From: Pseudobacteriovorax antillogorgiicola
GTDB taxonomy: Bacteria; Bdellovibrionota_B; Oligoflexia; Oligoflexales; Oligoflexaceae
Assembly (NCBI RefSeq): GCF_900177345.1
Contig: NZ_FWZT01000001.1
Location: 421,355-485,354, forward strand
DNA length: 64,000 nucleotides
Reading direction: 5' to 3'
The notes under the pieces are model-generated. The model saw only the letters and a program-made list of their open reading frames with translations. It searched no databases and was not told where the DNA came from. Of the stretch, positions 41,580 to 50,746 are shown in pieces. The first letter of the stretch is position 1, and each line of letters starts with the position of its first letter. Position numbers and translations under genes: made by a program.

Positions 41580-41899
41580 ACTTGCGCCTTTCTTGGAAGT
41601 TTGTTGCTCACAAGCTGGAATTTGCCTTTTCTGGACAAAAAATACAAAGCAAGAAGCAAGAACCACGGCGTTCCAATTGCTTTGCAGAAGGACAGGCTTT
41701 CGAGGGACCAGAAAGTGTACAAATAATAGACAAAGTCCTAGCTGCTGTGACAAAGTCAATTCTTACTATGCGTCATAAGTACTTAATATTCGGCGCAAGG
41801 GCATCAGGTATAGCCCTTGCTTACTAAACACTGACGGAGCTGTTGTCCGTTTTCCTTATTGCCGTTGCTATTTGCTGTTGTTGATTGTTGGAGCTGAAA
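41580..41899. other. divergent intergenic region, gcvT / small secreted protein
   Basis: About 320 bases between the divergent starts of gcvT and the small secreted protein gene. It must hold promoters for both. No glycine-riboswitch core (paired aptamer cores with conserved GGAGAG and CCGAAGG-type elements) was recognisable on the minus strand. Confidence 0.5.
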
Positions 41900-42301
41900 A
41901 TGTTGAATTGGAAAAAATGGCTTACTTTAGCCGCATTAGTTGCTGTTTCTTTTGTCCTTTCTATGGTTCTTGTATCCCACGTGAGCTTTGCCTCTCAGGT
42001 TCAAGTCTGCAAAAAACTCAAGCGAAGCCAGCATGTTGTCCAAACCAAGGACAAGCGTGTGAATAAAAAGGTGTTCTGTTCGGTAAAGCCCCGCACTGGT
42101 GCGGTTGGCGATTATGTTGAAATTAAGAACCAATATAACTACATTGTGGCTATCGGCCGTATAGTAAGACATTCACGTTCTTCAACAATTGTGGTTTTGA
42201 AGAAATATGATCGTGAAGTCGGCTCTATGACTGGTTTTCCGGTGATGATCCGCAATAATGAAAACCAGGATTATTGGACTGCGACGACGGCTCCCTTTTA
42301 A
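41900..42301 (+). CDS. small secreted or membrane-anchored protein of unknown function
   Basis: The protein has 133 residues from the ATG at 41900, with GGAG six bases upstream. An N-terminal hydrophobic segment (about 10-30, LTLAALVAVSFVLSMVLVSH) is followed by SFA-S, a possible signal-peptidase site. The rest is basic with two cysteines and a short beta-rich region (GDYVEIKNQYNYIVAIGRIV). I recognise no family. It may be co-transcribed with the glycosyltransferases 15 bases downstream. Confidence 0.62.
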   Translation: MLNWKKWLTLAALVAVSFVLSMVLVSHVSFASQVQVCKKLKRSQHVVQTKDKRVNKKVFCSVKPRTGAVGDYVEIKNQYNYIVAIGRIVRHSRSSTIVVLKKYDREVGSMTGFPVMIRNNENQDYWTATTAPF

Positions 42302-42316
42302 TCACAAAGGCTTATT

Positions 42317-43063
42317 TTGAGTTCTTTAAATCAGCTATCAGTCTTCATCATCACAAAAGATGAGGAGGCTAATTTAGAACGATGCTTGCAGAGCTTGCCT
42401 GCAGGCATCGATCTACTTGTGGTCGACTCAGGAAGTCAGGACCGCACTCAGGAAATTGCTAGGTTATACGGGGCTCGCATTTTCGAGCGACCGTTCGATG
42501 ATTTTGCTAGCCAAAAGAATTTCGCCGTGGATCAATGCCAGCACGATTGGGTTTTATCTCTCGACGCTGATGAGGTCTTGGTTGGAAATTTAGAAGCTGT
42601 TTTTGACGATGCCCTTTACAACGGAGCCTACGGTTTTCGACTTCGTCGGCACCTTGTTTTTATGGGGCGAGAAATGCGCTATGGCAAAACCAAGGATGCA
42701 CCACTGAGGCTTTTTCACCGAGGCCATGGTCGCTACGAGGGTAGCATCCACGAGTCGGTAAAGCTCAATCAGGGCCGGGCTTCATATCTCACCGGTATCA
42801 CTCTTTTGCATCATTCCTATAAGGATCTAGCCGATTATTTTGCAAGGTTTAATCGCTATACGAGTGCTATTGCAGATCGTCATAAGAGCCTTGGGAAAAA
42901 GGCTCCCATGGTTTCGCATATTTTTCGGCCTTGGCTTGAATTCTTGAGCCGCTATGTATTTCGCCTTGGGTTTCTTGATGGCTATCCAGGATACACGTAT
43001 GCTCTCATCAGTAGTTTATACGCCTATATCAAGTATGCAAAGCTCAGGGAGTTGGAACGGTGA
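42317..43063 (+). CDS. family 2 glycosyltransferase, LPS core type (WaaE/KdtX-like)
   Basis: The protein has 248 residues (TTG start, AAAGG seven bases before). The GT-A fold is shown by VFIITKDEEANLERCLQSLP at the N-terminus, then LLVVDSGSQDRTQEIA and the metal-binding region with DWVLSLDADE. RLFHRGHGRYEGSIHESV is typical of the group that adds glucose to the LPS inner core. It overlaps the next glycosyltransferase gene by four bases. Confidence 0.86.
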   Translation: MSSLNQLSVFIITKDEEANLERCLQSLPAGIDLLVVDSGSQDRTQEIARLYGARIFERPFDDFASQKNFAVDQCQHDWVLSLDADEVLVGNLEAVFDDALYNGAYGFRLRRHLVFMGREMRYGKTKDAPLRLFHRGHGRYEGSIHESVKLNQGRASYLTGITLLHHSYKDLADYFARFNRYTSAIADRHKSLGKKAPMVSHIFRPWLEFLSRYVFRLGFLDGYPGYTYALISSLYAYIKYAKLRELER

Positions 43064-44187
43064 AAAATGACAAGAAGACAGTGTGGCACATCTGTTCCAA
43101 TCGTTGGAACTCGGCCGTTACAGAGTATGCTTTAAGCGCAGCCAAAAGCCTTAAAGATGTGGGTTGGAACTCTGTCTTCACAGGCTTAGCGGATAAGCCG
43201 GGACATTTACGGGCGATGAACGAAGGTTTATCTTGCTCTCCCCTAGCCCACTTTAAAATCTCAACTCTCCCTCGTTTGATAAAGCTGTACTGGCAAATAA
43301 GACCAGATGTTATCTTTGTTTATGGGGGGGCAGAGACCTTTCTGAGTCGATTCTTCTTGGGAACTCCGATCATCCGTTTTCGGGGCCAAGATCGTGACCT
43401 GACGCACCCTCCAAAACCTTGGTCCTATCGGTTGTCTCAAAGCCATATTGCTGGTGTGATTACTCCGAGTGAGACGGTGGCCAAAAACTTTAGGTCTTTG
43501 GAAACACGCACAAAAGCAATCACACTAGGCATTGATGCTCAGCGCTATCAAGCAAGTGAAACGCGGTACGAGAGGCCTACTGTTACCATCCTTGGTCGCT
43601 TCGATCCAGTGAAAGGCCATGGAGCTTTTTTTCTTTGGTTTCGTATGTTGCTATTGAGCTGGCCAGAAGACTTGCCCAAGCCCCTACTAAAGGTGATTGG
43701 CGAACCGGCAAATATTCCTATCGAGCACATGCGAGCATTTGCTGATGATGTGAAGCTTGTTGAGGGTAAGGACTGGGAGCTTGTCGCTGAGCGTGTACCC
43801 CAAGTTGGTAATATCCTCGGTGCTAGCCATTTAGGGGTTATTTGTAGCCAAGGCTCAGAAGTAATTTGTCGAGTTGCCGAAGAGTTTCTACTTTGTGGAA
43901 CCCCGATTTTTGTTTCGGGAGTAGGTTCTTTGGAAGATTGCTTGTTTTCGGAATCCGCAGGTGCGAGCTATCGAGACCTCCCGGGAGATAAAGCCGTCGC
44001 ACTCATGAAGAAGTTGCTAATCGAGTCGTTTCGAGAAGGTCTCGACCAGAAGGCTGCCCGAGCCCGAGAAGCCCACACACATTTTTCACTGCCAGTCATG
44101 GCTCGTCAACTTGAAAAACTTATCGCTCATGTTGGGCCAAGCCACTTACGGGGTTTGGAACCATCTGCAGAGCCTACAAGGCCTTGA
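43060..44187 (+). CDS. GT-B glycosyltransferase, family 4-like
   Basis: The protein has 375 residues (GTG start in a GTGA overlap). The N-terminal domain shows WHICSNRWNSAVTEYALSAA and SLKDVGWNSVFTGLADKPGH. The C-terminal domain has VTILGRFDPVKGHGAFFLWF, the typical GT4 G-R-x-x-x-x-K-G loop, and later GSEVICRVAEEFLLCGTPIFVS, the E-x7-E donor-binding pattern. It probably adds a sugar to LPS with the preceding GT2. Its last 61 bases overlap the 3' end of ftsK on the other strand. Confidence 0.83.
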   Translation: MKNDKKTVWHICSNRWNSAVTEYALSAAKSLKDVGWNSVFTGLADKPGHLRAMNEGLSCSPLAHFKISTLPRLIKLYWQIRPDVIFVYGGAETFLSRFFLGTPIIRFRGQDRDLTHPPKPWSYRLSQSHIAGVITPSETVAKNFRSLETRTKAITLGIDAQRYQASETRYERPTVTILGRFDPVKGHGAFFLWFRMLLLSWPEDLPKPLLKVIGEPANIPIEHMRAFADDVKLVEGKDWELVAERVPQVGNILGASHLGVICSQGSEVICRVAEEFLLCGTPIFVSGVGSLEDCLFSESAGASYRDLPGDKAVALMKKLLIESFREGLDQKAARAREAHTHFSLPVMARQLEKLIAHVGPSHLRGLEPSAEPTRP

Positions 44188-46478
44188 TGCTCCATGGCTT
44201 CCACAATGCGAGCCGCCCGGTTGTAGCCAATCTTAAGAGTGCGCTGTAGATAGGAGGCACTCACAGCTCCCTGCTTTTGCGCGACGGCAATGGCGTGATC
44301 CCATTTCGGGTCTTCTTCGGAATCGCCTACGGCTGGTGTATCACCACCTGATTGGCGTTCGTATTCCTCTTCAATCCAGGAAATTGCTGTCTCATCAAAG
44401 CACTCCTCACTGTCTTCTTTGATAGATTCCACCATTGAGACAACTTCATGATCCTCTAAGAATGCGCCCTGAATCCGATGCAAGCGGCTGGTACCAGGCT
44501 TCAGAAATAGCATATCCCCTTTCCCTAGGAGCCGTTCAGCACCCATACTGTCTAGAATAGTTCGGCTATCACCCCGCGAGAAAACCTTGAATGAAATACG
44601 GCAGGGAAGATTCGCTTTGATAACACCCGTGATCACATCAACCGAAGGCCTTTGAGTCGCTAAAACAAGGTGAATACCACTAGCTCTCGCTTTTTGCGCT
44701 AAACGCTGAATGGAAGATTCAACATCTTTGGGCGCCGTAAGCATGAGGTCAGCTAACTCGTCGATGACGATTACGATGAATGGTAGTTCTCCAACCTTGT
44801 CTTGCTCCGAAAGAACTTTGATACGTTGGCGTTCCTGGGTGTTAGCTTTTTGCCAATATTCGTTGAAACCAGAGATGTGCCTTACACGAGCCAGTTCCAT
44901 AAGCTTGTAGCGACGATCCATTTCATAGCAGGCCCATTTAAGAGCGAGGGAGGCTTTTGGTGCTTCGGTGATCACTGGCATTAAGAGGTGTGGGATACCT
45001 TCGTAGATTTTGAGCTCTAGAATCTTTGGGTCCACCAATACCATCTTTACCTGGTCTGGTTTCGATTTAAGGATGATACTGCAAAGCAATGAGTTTATGG
45101 CTACCGATTTCCCCGATCCGGTTTGTCCAGCAACCAGAAGATGAGGCATTTTCGCTAGGTCTTCGCTGATCGGTTCCCCACTCAGATTCTTACCCATAGC
45201 GAAGGTGAGAGGTGATGTGGACTTCTGAAATCCAGGAGCTTTGACAATGTCGCCAAGGAATACGATCTCTCGCTTGCGATTTGGAACCTGGATACCGAGG
45301 GCCCGTTTGCCCGAAACTGGATGGATGAAAATCGAGTCTACTTTTAGGGCAAGGGCGATGTCTTCAATTAGGCCAGTCATTTTGGAAAGTTTAGTGCCAG
45401 CCTCTGGCTGAAACTCATATACGGCGACAACCGGCCCCGGTTGGATAGCGATAACTTTGCCTGTGATATTGAATTCACCAAATGCAGCGACCAACTGCTT
45501 GGCTGTTTCTTGGAATTCGAGTCGCTGTTCTTCTGTCATTTTCGAAGAGTGTTCATTGGTTTTAAAGAGGCTCAAAGGTGGCGGCTGGTAGTCTTTTGCA
45601 GCAGGCTCGGGCTGCTGTTCGTTTAAAACAACCAGAGGTTCAGATTTAGACTGAGGTTTCTTGAATAGATCCTGCAGTGGTTTGGCGATGCTTCTTGTTT
45701 CTGGTTTCATCTTATTTTCGGATGGTGAGGACGGTACTTGCGGTAAAGGCTTGATTTCAATATCCGGAGCCTCCGACTTTGTGGTTGGCTCTTCTTCAGC
45801 GATAGGATCTGGGGAGAGAGCAGGCTTCATTTTTTTCTTTTTACGAAGGTTGGATAGTTGAGGCTTTGGCAAACTTGGTTTTTTGATGCTACGAGCCGCC
45901 ATAGAGATGAGGGGCCGGCGCGAGATTAGTATGAAGCTGCAAAAAAGAGCGGTAATCGCCAGGATCTCATGCCCTACGTGGCCGATATTGAGAATGAGGA
46001 ATCTTGAAATATGGTCTCCAACGATTCCTGCAGCTGGGAAATCAATGCCTGAGTGTGGGATAGTGGTGACATGGCGAGCCACAAGGCTGCTCGTGGATAG
46101 AATCAGGAGCACCCAACCATAAAACTTCGAACCAGCGAATGCTAGCGGCTGGCGCTTGAGGTAGTTGTAACTCATCAGTGGCAAAGGGATTGGTAGAAAC
46201 AGCGAACAAATCCCAAGATAGTAGACCAAGACTCCAGCTAAGTGTGAACCAAGATAGCCGCCCCAGTTTTGTGGCGTCCGTGGAGGAGAGCTTTGAGATA
46301 CTTGGGATGGGTCTAAGGGCGAATAGCTAAGTAAGGATAAGAACACGAAGCAGCTCATGCATGCTAGGATGGCAAAGACAACCTCGCGGCTATAGTCTTC
46401 AGATAGGTGCAGGGGGTTAACTCGGCGAGTCCAGAGCTTCAAACTGTCGCGAAATGATAGAGACTTAGGTTTTGGCAT
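44127..46478 (-). CDS. ftsK: DNA translocase FtsK
   Basis: This motor pumps DNA at the division septum and activates dimer resolution. It has 783 residues. Four N-terminal membrane helices lie within about 33-190, a Pro/Lys-rich linker follows at about 200-320, then the alpha/beta motor domains with Walker A GQTGSGKS at 451-458 and Walker B IVIVIDELADLM. The gamma winged-helix domain that reads orientation sequences ends with MEHQGLVGSADGSKPRKWLG. The AAAGGA site supports the start. The 3' end overlaps the convergent glycosyltransferase gene. Confidence 0.97.
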   Translation of the reverse strand: MPKPKSLSFRDSLKLWTRRVNPLHLSEDYSREVVFAILACMSCFVFLSLLSYSPLDPSQVSQSSPPRTPQNWGGYLGSHLAGVLVYYLGICSLFLPIPLPLMSYNYLKRQPLAFAGSKFYGWVLLILSTSSLVARHVTTIPHSGIDFPAAGIVGDHISRFLILNIGHVGHEILAITALFCSFILISRRPLISMAARSIKKPSLPKPQLSNLRKKKKMKPALSPDPIAEEEPTTKSEAPDIEIKPLPQVPSSPSENKMKPETRSIAKPLQDLFKKPQSKSEPLVVLNEQQPEPAAKDYQPPPLSLFKTNEHSSKMTEEQRLEFQETAKQLVAAFGEFNITGKVIAIQPGPVVAVYEFQPEAGTKLSKMTGLIEDIALALKVDSIFIHPVSGKRALGIQVPNRKREIVFLGDIVKAPGFQKSTSPLTFAMGKNLSGEPISEDLAKMPHLLVAGQTGSGKSVAINSLLCSIILKSKPDQVKMVLVDPKILELKIYEGIPHLLMPVITEAPKASLALKWACYEMDRRYKLMELARVRHISGFNEYWQKANTQERQRIKVLSEQDKVGELPFIVIVIDELADLMLTAPKDVESSIQRLAQKARASGIHLVLATQRPSVDVITGVIKANLPCRISFKVFSRGDSRTILDSMGAERLLGKGDMLFLKPGTSRLHRIQGAFLEDHEVVSMVESIKEDSEECFDETAISWIEEEYERQSGGDTPAVGDSEEDPKWDHAIAVAQKQGAVSASYLQRTLKIGYNRAARIVEAMEHQGLVGSADGSKPRKWLGPT

Positions 46479-46491
46479 CAGAATCCTTTCT

Positions 46492-46535
46492 CATACAATG
46501 CTACCAATCTATTTTAGCATTGGTACAGTTGTATG
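46492..46535. promoter_or_regulatory. interrupted inverted repeat upstream of ftsK
   Basis: CATACAA (46492-46498) and ACCAAT (46503-46508) are matched in inverse order by ATTGGT (46519-46524) and TTGTATG (46529-46535). The dyad starts 14 bases before the ftsK ATG, so it may be an operator or a leader stem-loop. Confidence 0.45.
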
Positions 46536-46645
46536 AGGCAGGGCTACTTGATGTCCAGTCGGATCTGAAAAAATTATCATGGCTTTGACTAGCCAAGGCA
46601 TCCTCGCACACCCATACGGGGTGCGGTGTACAGGAGGCTCGACGT

Positions 46646-47008
46646 TTAGTTAAGACTCGACTTTAGCTGATCTTGCCAGCGACGAATGGCACGCTCGTAC
46701 ATGTGAAAGAGTATGTCCCTCTCCTGGCGATTCAGGCCGCGAATAATTTTTTTCATGTCCGTAATGGACGACGCCTTCAGGATCTCTGAAACAGCCTTTT
46801 GTAGGTTTTCGGAAACTCCCGTTTTGATACCTGGCCTCGATATGGTCAAAGTTCTCGATGCGTACCGACCGTGGGGTACGTGATCAAAAAGAACGTGGTG
46901 ACCGCGAACGGCTTCCTGATAAATCACTCGCCATAATGGAGGCAAGAAATCCGGTTCCGTGTATAGATGAGCAATGACATTTTCAGCAGTAGGGTTCAAC
47001 ATCCGCAT
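46646..47008 (-). CDS. unknown protein, 120 residues
   Basis: A frame of 120 residues starts at an ATG with GGAG seven bases upstream. The protein is basic, with Arg/Lys-rich helical segments at the end (RGLNRQERDILFHMYERAIRRW) and no hydrophobic segment, so it is presumably cytoplasmic. I see no known domain. It precedes ftsK on the same strand by about 170 bases and follows an empty region on the other side. Confidence 0.6.
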   Translation of the reverse strand: MRMLNPTAENVIAHLYTEPDFLPPLWRVIYQEAVRGHHVLFDHVPHGRYASRTLTISRPGIKTGVSENLQKAVSEILKASSITDMKKIIRGLNRQERDILFHMYERAIRRWQDQLKSSLN

Positions 47009-47368
47009 ATAACAGCTCCAACAAGAAAAAGGGATCGTGAGCCGCGCTCACATTCTTGACAGTGCAAGGATGGTGCCGTAAAAAGCCAGCCATTCTAAGG
47101 GTTTTGAAATTGTGACAGTGTAAAAAGAAATGACAGCTGTGGGATTTGACTTCGGGCTAGGAAAAGTGAACCCCCAGCGCGAGGACATGGCCAGGGGTTC
47201 GAGGGACTGGTGGGGTCCCTGGTGATGATGCACTTAGGTCTACCCATTCAAATGGAGTATGTCGATCAACTTTTATTAGGGTCATTAAAAAATAATAAAG
47301 TAAAATCATAATGTTAAACATTTTTGACGAACTGTTTAAAATTTTGATCAAATTAGAAGGTGCATCCT
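47009..47368. other. intergenic region without convincing genes
   Basis: About 360 bases. Two short minus-strand frames of about 60 residues lack a good start and overlap each other. A GGGAC / GTCCC hairpin at 47203-47219 has no T-run. The right third is A+T-rich and could hold the promoter for the 120-residue protein gene. Confidence 0.45.
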
Positions 47369-48367
47369 CTAGAAAAGAGATGGCAGATGTCTTGGGAAAA
47401 GTGCCTTTACTACGGGGGCAAGGCTTCTTAATTGGCGTACATAGTCTTTTGCGTAGGGTCCGAAAATGTAGATTTCCCTAGGTTTAATTTTTGGAACGAT
47501 GGTCTTTAGCTCACGGCCATCGCAGCTGCTAGGTATGTAGAACCTCTCATCGATCTTCCGAAATAGGCCATCGTCGAGCCGTGGCCCTTGGTTGTCCTCG
47601 ATGCTTATCACCGGATTCTTGGGGAAAACACGTCTCAGTTGCTTGTTTTGGGGAATGGGCTTGAGGAGTGTGTCGTAATCACCGCGGTGGATGCTATGTT
47701 GAATGTACGATCCTACGTGAGACCCATAGGCTTCATAGACTTTCAAAATGCGAAATAAATTTGGGTGAACTGCGACGTTGATGCCTTCCTCAGAAAGAAT
47801 TTTGGTGATTTCGGGGCCTGTGGCATAGGGCTCACAAAATATTTGGGGTCGCTCGTTTGCGGAAACCATCTTTTTAATGGTTTCAATCAAGCGCTCTTTC
47901 TCCCGCTTACGGGAGATGTTGGCATCAGCGTTGTAAGGAGTTTTGGCGCTTAGTATCAAGATATCAGCTTTTCGAACCTGCATATGGTGGCAGGTTTCGC
48001 TGTTTTGGGGTTGAAGCTGAGGAGCGTAAAGAATTTTTTTATTATTGGTTTCAACCCATAGTGAGGCTCCTCCCAAACCAACTCCGGAAGGCAGCAGCTC
48101 CATGTTTAAAGGTCCGATTGCAAATGGCCGATTATACTGGCAAATAAGGGCTTTTGGCTTCTTGCGAAACGACTCTAGGATGCGAATCGTCTCTTCGGTG
48201 GCGATAACACGGGAGTCAAGCTTGCTGGTGGCACTTTGAGGGTTGGAAAGGAAGGAAATGTCGCCCGTATGCTTCGAGTCCAACCAAAGGATCGATCCAT
48301 CTAAGTGAATTCCATCTTCAGTAGACGTTAATTTAATTGAGTTTTCGTGGGTCTGTGACGTTTCCAT
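47369..48367 (-). CDS. MBL-fold exonuclease-like protein lacking metal ligands (probable pseudoenzyme)
   Basis: The protein has 332 residues and the layout of the family of mRNA/DNA 3'-end-processing metallo-beta-lactamases (beta-CASP-like, often called ligase-associated or putative exonucleases). The start LWLDSKHTGDISFLS corresponds to the family's LWLDP...FVSH segment. The next residues, where H-x-H-x-D-H is expected, read N42-P-Q-S-A-T47. The later His (PAGH in the family) is PSGV96, the metal Asp (TGD) is APQ117, and the C-terminal SDHAD is SSCDG. The fold elements between (ADILILS, QIFCEPYATGPEITKIL, VHPNLF) remain. Its job is unknown. Confidence 0.7.
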   Translation of the reverse strand: METSQTHENSIKLTSTEDGIHLDGSILWLDSKHTGDISFLSNPQSATSKLDSRVIATEETIRILESFRKKPKALICQYNRPFAIGPLNMELLPSGVGLGGASLWVETNNKKILYAPQLQPQNSETCHHMQVRKADILILSAKTPYNADANISRKREKERLIETIKKMVSANERPQIFCEPYATGPEITKILSEEGINVAVHPNLFRILKVYEAYGSHVGSYIQHSIHRGDYDTLLKPIPQNKQLRRVFPKNPVISIEDNQGPRLDDGLFRKIDERFYIPSSCDGRELKTIVPKIKPREIYIFGPYAKDYVRQLRSLAPVVKALFPRHLPSLF

Positions 48368-48529
48368 GCCCCTGATTATCCGCCAAAAAAAGCCTTCCTC
48401 AATGACATCCTTATAATTCAGTCTTCCCTAATGGGTCAAGGTGAGTCGTTTTAAGCTGGGGAATGTCAGGGGTGGCTGGTGGAAAAACCACCAGCACTTC
48501 TGGTATATTTGGCTTGATAGTCGTTGGAC

Positions 48530-48721
48530 TTAGTAGCCCAGGGCTGATATTCGCTCTGGATCTTGGTATTTCACGAAATAAGTAAAGCGCCAATAGAATT
48601 CCTCGAAGTTTGTGACTCCATCGATGGAACCATTGTTGATCAACTTATACAGAGCGACGTAGTTTAGGTACGACTCGACTATGACGTTGAACTGCTCGCG
48701 ATGAGTATCAAATGTGGACAT
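48530..48721 (-). CDS. small conserved-looking protein, 63 residues
   Basis: The ATG at 48721 has a near-perfect ribosome binding site (AAAGGAGGCAGCCA before it). The product begins MSTFDTHREQFNVIVESYLN and is rich in Tyr, Phe and Asp. No membrane segment or known motif is seen. It precedes the MBL-like gene on the same strand, with about 160 bases between, so the pair may be co-transcribed. The function is unknown. Confidence 0.65.
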   Translation of the reverse strand: MSTFDTHREQFNVIVESYLNYVALYKLINNGSIDGVTNFEEFYWRFTYFVKYQDPERISALGY

Positions 48722-48842
48722 TGGCTGCCTCCTTTGGCTTCCCAATCGGAGTATTGGCCCCAATCTTTAGACACTTGATTTGGGGACTCAGCGTTAATTT
48801 TTGGTATGCTAGAAAGATACTTAAACTGATTAGGGTCGAGCT

Positions 48843-49559
48843 ATGATCGATATCCTTGTCTTTGGAGTGTTTATTATTGTCATACTAGCGTCGGCTTGGA
48901 TGGTGATGAGCACTATGAAGCGGACACAAACAGTAAGCTTTCGTCGCTTGTATATCCAGTGCGTGGCTCGACTAGAGGTTGTTGCGGTGCTTCTAAATCA
49001 GATGGAGACCCTAGCTCGCCACGTGGACGATAAGAAGTCCCTCGATCGCTATGAAGAGGCTTTGAGGATGATGGAGACTCTGCTGACGGCGCTGCAAAAA
49101 GTACCGTTGCTACCGTCAGGGAAAGAGCTTGTATCGAGCTTGGAGCCGATGGTTCTAAAATTGGAGAATGTGACCCAGGAATCTCTGGATTTATTTAAAA
49201 AATCTCTTCAAAAGAATAACGCCTTTCAAAAGCTTTGGAATTCCGTGGAAGCCTCGAAGCCGCCAGTGAAGGGTTGCTACTTCTGCTCGCGACCCTATTC
49301 TCCAAAAACGTTCAAAAGGGTTCAGGTGAAGTTGGGAACAGGCAAACTAAAAGTCTATGGCTGTGCTATCTGTCGTGCTGCCTTGAAATCTAAGGGGAAT
49401 GTGGATGTTCTCTATTTTAATGTGGGGCAGAAAAACGTTCATTGGTCGGAGAATCCAGCATACGATCCGAGGAAAGACTTTTGGATGATAGACAAGCGCC
49501 AAAAAAACTACCAACGCCCCAAACTAGAGCTGATCAGCACTCATATCGATCAGGATTAG
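48843..49559 (+). CDS. membrane-anchored protein with a zinc-ribbon-like domain
   Basis: The 238-residue protein has one N-terminal membrane helix (about 2-22). A helical, probably coiled-coil region follows (30-130), then two CxxC pairs (CYFC near 145 and CAIC near 175) that could form a zinc ribbon. The C-terminal part has VHWSENPAYDPRKDFW. I recognise no named family. It is divergent from the 63-residue gene and about 70 bases upstream of mdh, possibly in one transcript with it. Confidence 0.7.
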   Translation: MIDILVFGVFIIVILASAWMVMSTMKRTQTVSFRRLYIQCVARLEVVAVLLNQMETLARHVDDKKSLDRYEEALRMMETLLTALQKVPLLPSGKELVSSLEPMVLKLENVTQESLDLFKKSLQKNNAFQKLWNSVEASKPPVKGCYFCSRPYSPKTFKRVQVKLGTGKLKVYGCAICRAALKSKGNVDVLYFNVGQKNVHWSENPAYDPRKDFWMIDKRQKNYQRPKLELISTHIDQD

Positions 49560-49630
49560 GCTTTGCCAGTGCGGTGTAAAAAGGTAAAGATAGGGTGCGT
49601 AATGAACAAATGGCAAAGGAGTATGACACC

Positions 49631-50617
49631 ATGGCTCAACCAGTACGAGTCGCTGTCACAGGCGCAGCAGGTCAAATTGGATATTCCCTATTATTTCGAA
49701 TTGCTTCTGGCGAGCTATTCGGACCCGATACACCAGTTCACTTGAATCTAGTGGAACTTCCTCAGGCTGCTAAGGCTGCGGAAGGTACAGCGATGGAGCT
49801 TGACGACTGCGGATTCTCAACGCTTGCTGGCATTGATATTCATGACAGCCCTGAAAGCGGCTTTGAAGGAGTTAACTGGGCTCTGCTTGTAGGTTCAAAG
49901 CCTCGGGGTCCTGGCATGGAGCGAAACGATCTGATTAAAGAAAATGGCCCAATCTTTGTTGCTCAAGGAAAGGCCCTTGCGAAGGCAGCATCAGACGTTC
50001 GGTGCGTTGTAGTTGGTAATCCTTGTAACACTAATGCGTTGATTGCTCAGCATAACTGCCGTGAAGTTCCTGCCACGCGTTTTTCAGCGATGACTATGCT
50101 GGATGAAAATCGTGCCAAAGCACAGCTGGCGAAAAAAGCTGGTGTGAATGTTGGTGAAATTAAAAATCTTGCTATATGGGGCAACCATTCTTCGACTATG
50201 GTCCCTAACTTTGAAGCGGCGACTATCGGTGGGAAGTCTTTGACTGATGTGATTACCGATCGTGCTTACTTAGAAGGCGATTTCTTTACCACGGTGCAGA
50301 AGCGCGGCGCGGCGATTATCCAAGCTCGTGGTAAGTCATCTGCAGCATCTGCAGCATCGTCTTGTATCGATCACGTGAAAAACTTTTTGACAAAAACTCC
50401 TGAGGGCGAGTACTTCTCAGCCGCTGTTCCAAGCGATGGCAGCCTTTATGATATTCCTCAGGGCTTAATGTTCTCGGTTCCTGTTCGTTCTAATGGCGAT
50501 GGCAGCTATGAAATAGTTAAGGGCCTTGAGCTTTCAGACTACATGAAAGGTAGGATCGGCCAGACCCGTGACGAGCTTCTTAAAGAGCGTGACGTTGTCA
50601 AAGACTTGCTAGCATAA
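49631..50617 (+). CDS. mdh: malate dehydrogenase
   Basis: It oxidises malate to oxaloacetate with NAD+. With the ATG at 49631 (GGAG nine bases upstream) it has 328 residues. The N-terminal NAD fold has GAAGQIG at 11-17. [18 protein letters not shown] is the mobile active-site loop, and [13 protein letters not shown] holds the catalytic histidine. This is the cytoplasmic-type MDH of group 2. A frame open from 49595 adds only twelve residues without better support. Confidence 0.95.
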   Translation: MAQPVRVAVTGAAGQIGYSLLFRIASGELFGPDTPVHLNLVELPQAAKAAEGTAMELDDCGFSTLAGIDIHDSPESGFEGVNWALLVGSKPRGPGMERNDLIKENGPIFVAQGKALAKAASDVRCVVVGNPCNTNALIAQHNCREVPATRFSAMTMLDENRAKAQLAKKAGVNVGEIKNLAIWGNHSSTMVPNFEAATIGGKSLTDVITDRAYLEGDFFTTVQKRGAAIIQARGKSSAASAASSCIDHVKNFLTKTPEGEYFSAAVPSDGSLYDIPQGLMFSVPVRSNGDGSYEIVKGLELSDYMKGRIGQTRDELLKERDVVKDLLA

Positions 50618-50621
50618 TTTC

Positions 50622-50645
50622 AGGGCCCTTAGGGGTCCTTTAGCG
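50622..50645 (+). terminator. intrinsic terminator after mdh
   Basis: AGGGCCC and GGGTCCT pair (one G-T) around a TTAG loop and are followed by TTTAG, starting five bases after the mdh stop. Confidence 0.48.
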
Positions 50646-50746
50646 GCTGTCTGAAAAGTTTATCAAGAAGGTAGAAACCTGGTGGCTTTCTATCGAATTA
50701 TAACACTGAGACTGAGATTTTCAGGCAATCCATAAGAGGAGGTTAC

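Noticed and set aside
41580..41759. 60-residue hydrophobic N-terminal extension of gcvT
   Set aside because: The family is cytoplasmic and starts near the ATG at 41579, which has a ribosome binding site.
41580..41880. Glycine riboswitch upstream of gcvT
   Set aside because: The conserved aptamer core elements were not found on the minus strand by eye.
47048..47351. Two short frames on the minus strand
   Set aside because: They overlap each other, lack good starts and resemble no protein.
48411..48593. 60-residue frame on the minus strand
   Set aside because: It overlaps the 63-residue gene, which has the near-perfect ribosome binding site, and has no start signal of its own.
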